The notes under the pieces are model-generated. The model did no database searches, had not been told where the DNA came from, and saw only the letters and a list, made by a program, of their open reading frames with translations. DNA of 64,000 nt from Epidermidibacterium keratini. Its GTDB lineage: Bacteria > Actinomycetota > Actinomycetes > Mycobacteriales > Antricoccaceae. How positions within the stretch are numbered: position 1 is the first letter of the stretch; every line of letters starts with the position of its first letter. Below, in pieces: positions 62,607-64,000 of the stretch. Location: positions 1,364,001 through 1,428,000 of the forward strand of contig NZ_CP047156.1 in the NCBI RefSeq assembly GCF_009834025.1, given 5' to 3'. Both the position numbers and the translations under genes were made by a program.

Positions 62607-63569
62607 ATGGCCATCTCGGTGCAGTCCTGCCCGCACCTGTGCGCTCGCCAAGGGGTCGCCCACCGCCACGAGGTGGGGCCGGTCGCGGTCGCGATGCGCA
62701 TGCTGGCCGTGCTTCGGGTCGTCATCGCCGGCCTCATTGGTACGGCGTGGCGGCGCCAGGTCGACCGGTTCACCGGCACGAGCATGGCCCGTCGCTACGT
62801 GCCCAAGGTCTATCGGCGCGTCATCGCGGCGAGCGGGATCACCGTCGAGGTCACCGGGCTGCGCGAGACGTTTGCCAACCCCGGCGAGCCGGTGCTGGTT
62901 GTCGGCAACCACGTGTCCTGGCTTGATGTGATGGGCTTGGCATGCGTGCAGCCGGTGCGGATGGTCTCCAAGCGCGAGATCGGCGAGTGGCCGGTGATCG
63001 GGACGGTCGCCACGGCTGCCGGCACGATCTTCATCGACCGCTTCGCCCCGCGCCGTGTCGCCGCAACCCACCGCGAGGTCGCCAGCGCGCTACGCGCGGG
63101 CGAGGTCATCGCCACGTTTCCCGAGGCAACGACGACCTGCGGTCGCGGCATCGGACGGATGTATCCGGCGATGTTCCAGGCCGCGATCGACGCCGGCGTA
63201 CCTGTCCAGCCGGTGGCATTGACGTTTGTCGACAGCCACGGATGCATCACCACCGCTGGTGCGTATGTCGGGGAGCAGCCGCTGATGGACTCGATCCGCT
63301 CCATCCTCGGGCAGCGCGACCTGCGGCTGCGTATCGAGGTCCTGCCGCGGATCAGCCCCAAGCACGTGCGCCCGATCGACGATCGCAAGGCGTTGCGCAC
63401 GGCGGCTCACAGCGCGATCTCCGAGGCGCTGGAGCTGGCCGTCGGCGACTACGACGCCCACCTGCGCCCGGCGACCTGCCAGGCGAGGCCGCTGGCGATC
63501 CCGGTCGTCGCCGATCCACTCACAGAGCTCGAGGCCATCGCCGCGAAGGCCCGGCGTACTGCCGCCTAA
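62607..63569 (+). CDS. PlsC/OlsA-like O-acyltransferase
   Basis: 320 aa, ATG 1 nt after the OlsB-like stop. A membrane-associated glycerolipid acyltransferase fold: LVVGNHVSWLDVMGL contains the HxxxxD catalytic motif (about residue 108); RMVSKREIGEWPVIGTVATAAGTIFIDR and VIATFPEATTTCG are motifs II and III; AGVPVQPVALTF motif IV. A hydrophobic segment (about 30-48) precedes. In the OlsBA pathway it would add the second acyl chain to lyso-ornithine lipid; a 1-acylglycerol-3-phosphate acyltransferase is the alternative. Confidence 0.85.
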   Translation: MAISVQSCPHLCARQGVAHRHEVGPVAVAMRMLAVLRVVIAGLIGTAWRRQVDRFTGTSMARRYVPKVYRRVIAASGITVEVTGLRETFANPGEPVLVVGNHVSWLDVMGLACVQPVRMVSKREIGEWPVIGTVATAAGTIFIDRFAPRRVAATHREVASALRAGEVIATFPEATTTCGRGIGRMYPAMFQAAIDAGVPVQPVALTFVDSHGCITTAGAYVGEQPLMDSIRSILGQRDLRLRIEVLPRISPKHVRPIDDRKALRTAAHSAISEALELAVGDYDAHLRPATCQARPLAIPVVADPLTELEAIAAKARRTAA

Positions 63570-63605
63570 CGGGCACGCTGCCACGGTTCGGAGTACTCGG
63601 TGCCT

Positions 63606-64000
63606 ATGCTGGAAGACGTGCCCGTCCCCGTCCGGCAAGCTGCGTTCTTCGATCTCGACAAGACGATCATCGCCAAGTCGAGCGCGCTCGCATTCGGTCG
63701 GCAGTTCTTCGCCGAGGGGCTCATCAACCGCCGCGCCGTGCTGAAGGCGACCTACGCGCAGCTGGTCTATATGAGTCCGGGCGCCGACGACGAGCAGATC
63801 ACCAAGATCCGCAACCACATCACCGAGATGTCGGCCGGCTGGAACGTCGAGCAGGTGCGCTCGATCGTCGCCGAGACACTGCACGACGTGGTCGACCCGC
63901 TGGTGTACGACGAGGCGACCGAGCTCATTGCGCTGCATCAGGAAGCCGGCCGCGACGTCGTGATCGTCTCGACCAGCGGCGCGGAGATGGTCGCGCCGAT
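63606..64000 (+). CDS. HAD-IB family phosphatase (N-terminal part; runs off the window)
   Basis: 131 residues are visible from ATG 63606 (GTG 63618 also in frame). AAFFDLDKTIIAKSSALAFGRQFF contains the DxDxT nucleophile motif, and VIVSTSGAEM is motif II. Relatives include SerB-like phosphatases and the mycobacterial Rv3661, which lies next to the tad cluster. Substrate unknown; the C-terminus is outside the window. Confidence 0.85.
   Translation, partial: MLEDVPVPVRQAAFFDLDKTIIAKSSALAFGRQFFAEGLINRRAVLKATYAQLVYMSPGADDEQITKIRNHITEMSAGWNVEQVRSIVAETLHDVVDPLVYDEATELIALHQEAGRDVVIVSTSGAEMVAP

Overview
The window is chromosomal DNA of a high-GC actinobacterium. Codons end mostly in G or C, GTG and TTG starts are common, and several genes look leaderless (a TANNNT -10 box exactly 6 nt before the start codon). 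The gene set is also actinobacterial: glucosyl-3-phosphoglycerate synthase, a DinB-like TIGR03086 protein, DUF3151, an Rpf-like transglycosylase, SsdA/TadABC pilus genes and a lysine-tailed topoisomerase I. From memory, the right-hand block (HAD-IB, ssdA-tadABC-flp-tadE, DUF1998 helicase, Rv3647c-like gene, topA) resembles the Mycobacterium tuberculosis Rv3646c-Rv3661 neighbourhood, but rearranged and with insertions. The sequence does not settle the genus. No rRNA, tRNA, CRISPR array, prophage or transposase was found.

Layout. 1-4.1 kb: a family of paralogous membrane-anchored proteins of unknown function, interrupted by a flavin-dependent monooxygenase. 4.8-9.0 kb: a four-gene overlapping operon headed by gpgS. 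9.2-19.2 kb: purC, purB, purD and purA on the minus strand, with a MOSC protein, an AI-2E-type permease, a SixA phosphatase and a pcaD/IclR pair between them. 19.4-20.1 kb: a small lipoprotein, a duplicated hairpin and the decayed tail of a second lipoprotein gene. 20.2-23.3 kb: a translationally coupled PIG-L deacetylase / methyltransferase / acyl-CoA-dehydrogenase-like / glycosyltransferase operon. 23.4-28.3 kb: a DAG-kinase-like protein, a CYTH-CHAD protein, DUF3151, HU and an Rpf-like cell-wall enzyme with a probable c-di-AMP riboswitch. 28.5-30.9 kb: an acyl-CoA dehydrogenase pair behind a perfect palindrome. 31.0-43.5 kb: a catabolic island with hydantoinase/oxoprolinase A and B subunits, an alpha/beta hydrolase, an aldehyde dehydrogenase, a hydroxyacid dehydrogenase, a lactonase and an FAD dehydrogenase, flanked by PucR and TetR regulators. 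43.5-50.9 kb: YdcF, class II aldolase and the tad pilus operon. 50.9-59.7 kb: vapBC, a GMC oxidoreductase, a DUF1998 helicase, a frameshifted NTF2-like gene and topA. 59.8-64 kb: an AraC regulator, a DinB-like protein, DUF3224, an OlsB/OlsA-like lipid pair and the start of a HAD-IB phosphatase.

How genes work together. Stop/start overlaps of 1-8 nt define the operons: the gpgS, PIG-L, hyuA-to-FAD-dehydrogenase and tad sets, and vapBC. The purine genes cover several steps of IMP/AMP synthesis. The pieces most likely to be undescribed are the gpgS operon, the PIG-L operon and the hyuAB catabolic island. At DNA level the window carries two families of intergenic palindromic repeats (long-stem hairpins with a shared outer arm, and a REP-like element) and an apparent excess of the word GTAC that recurs in more than one reading frame.
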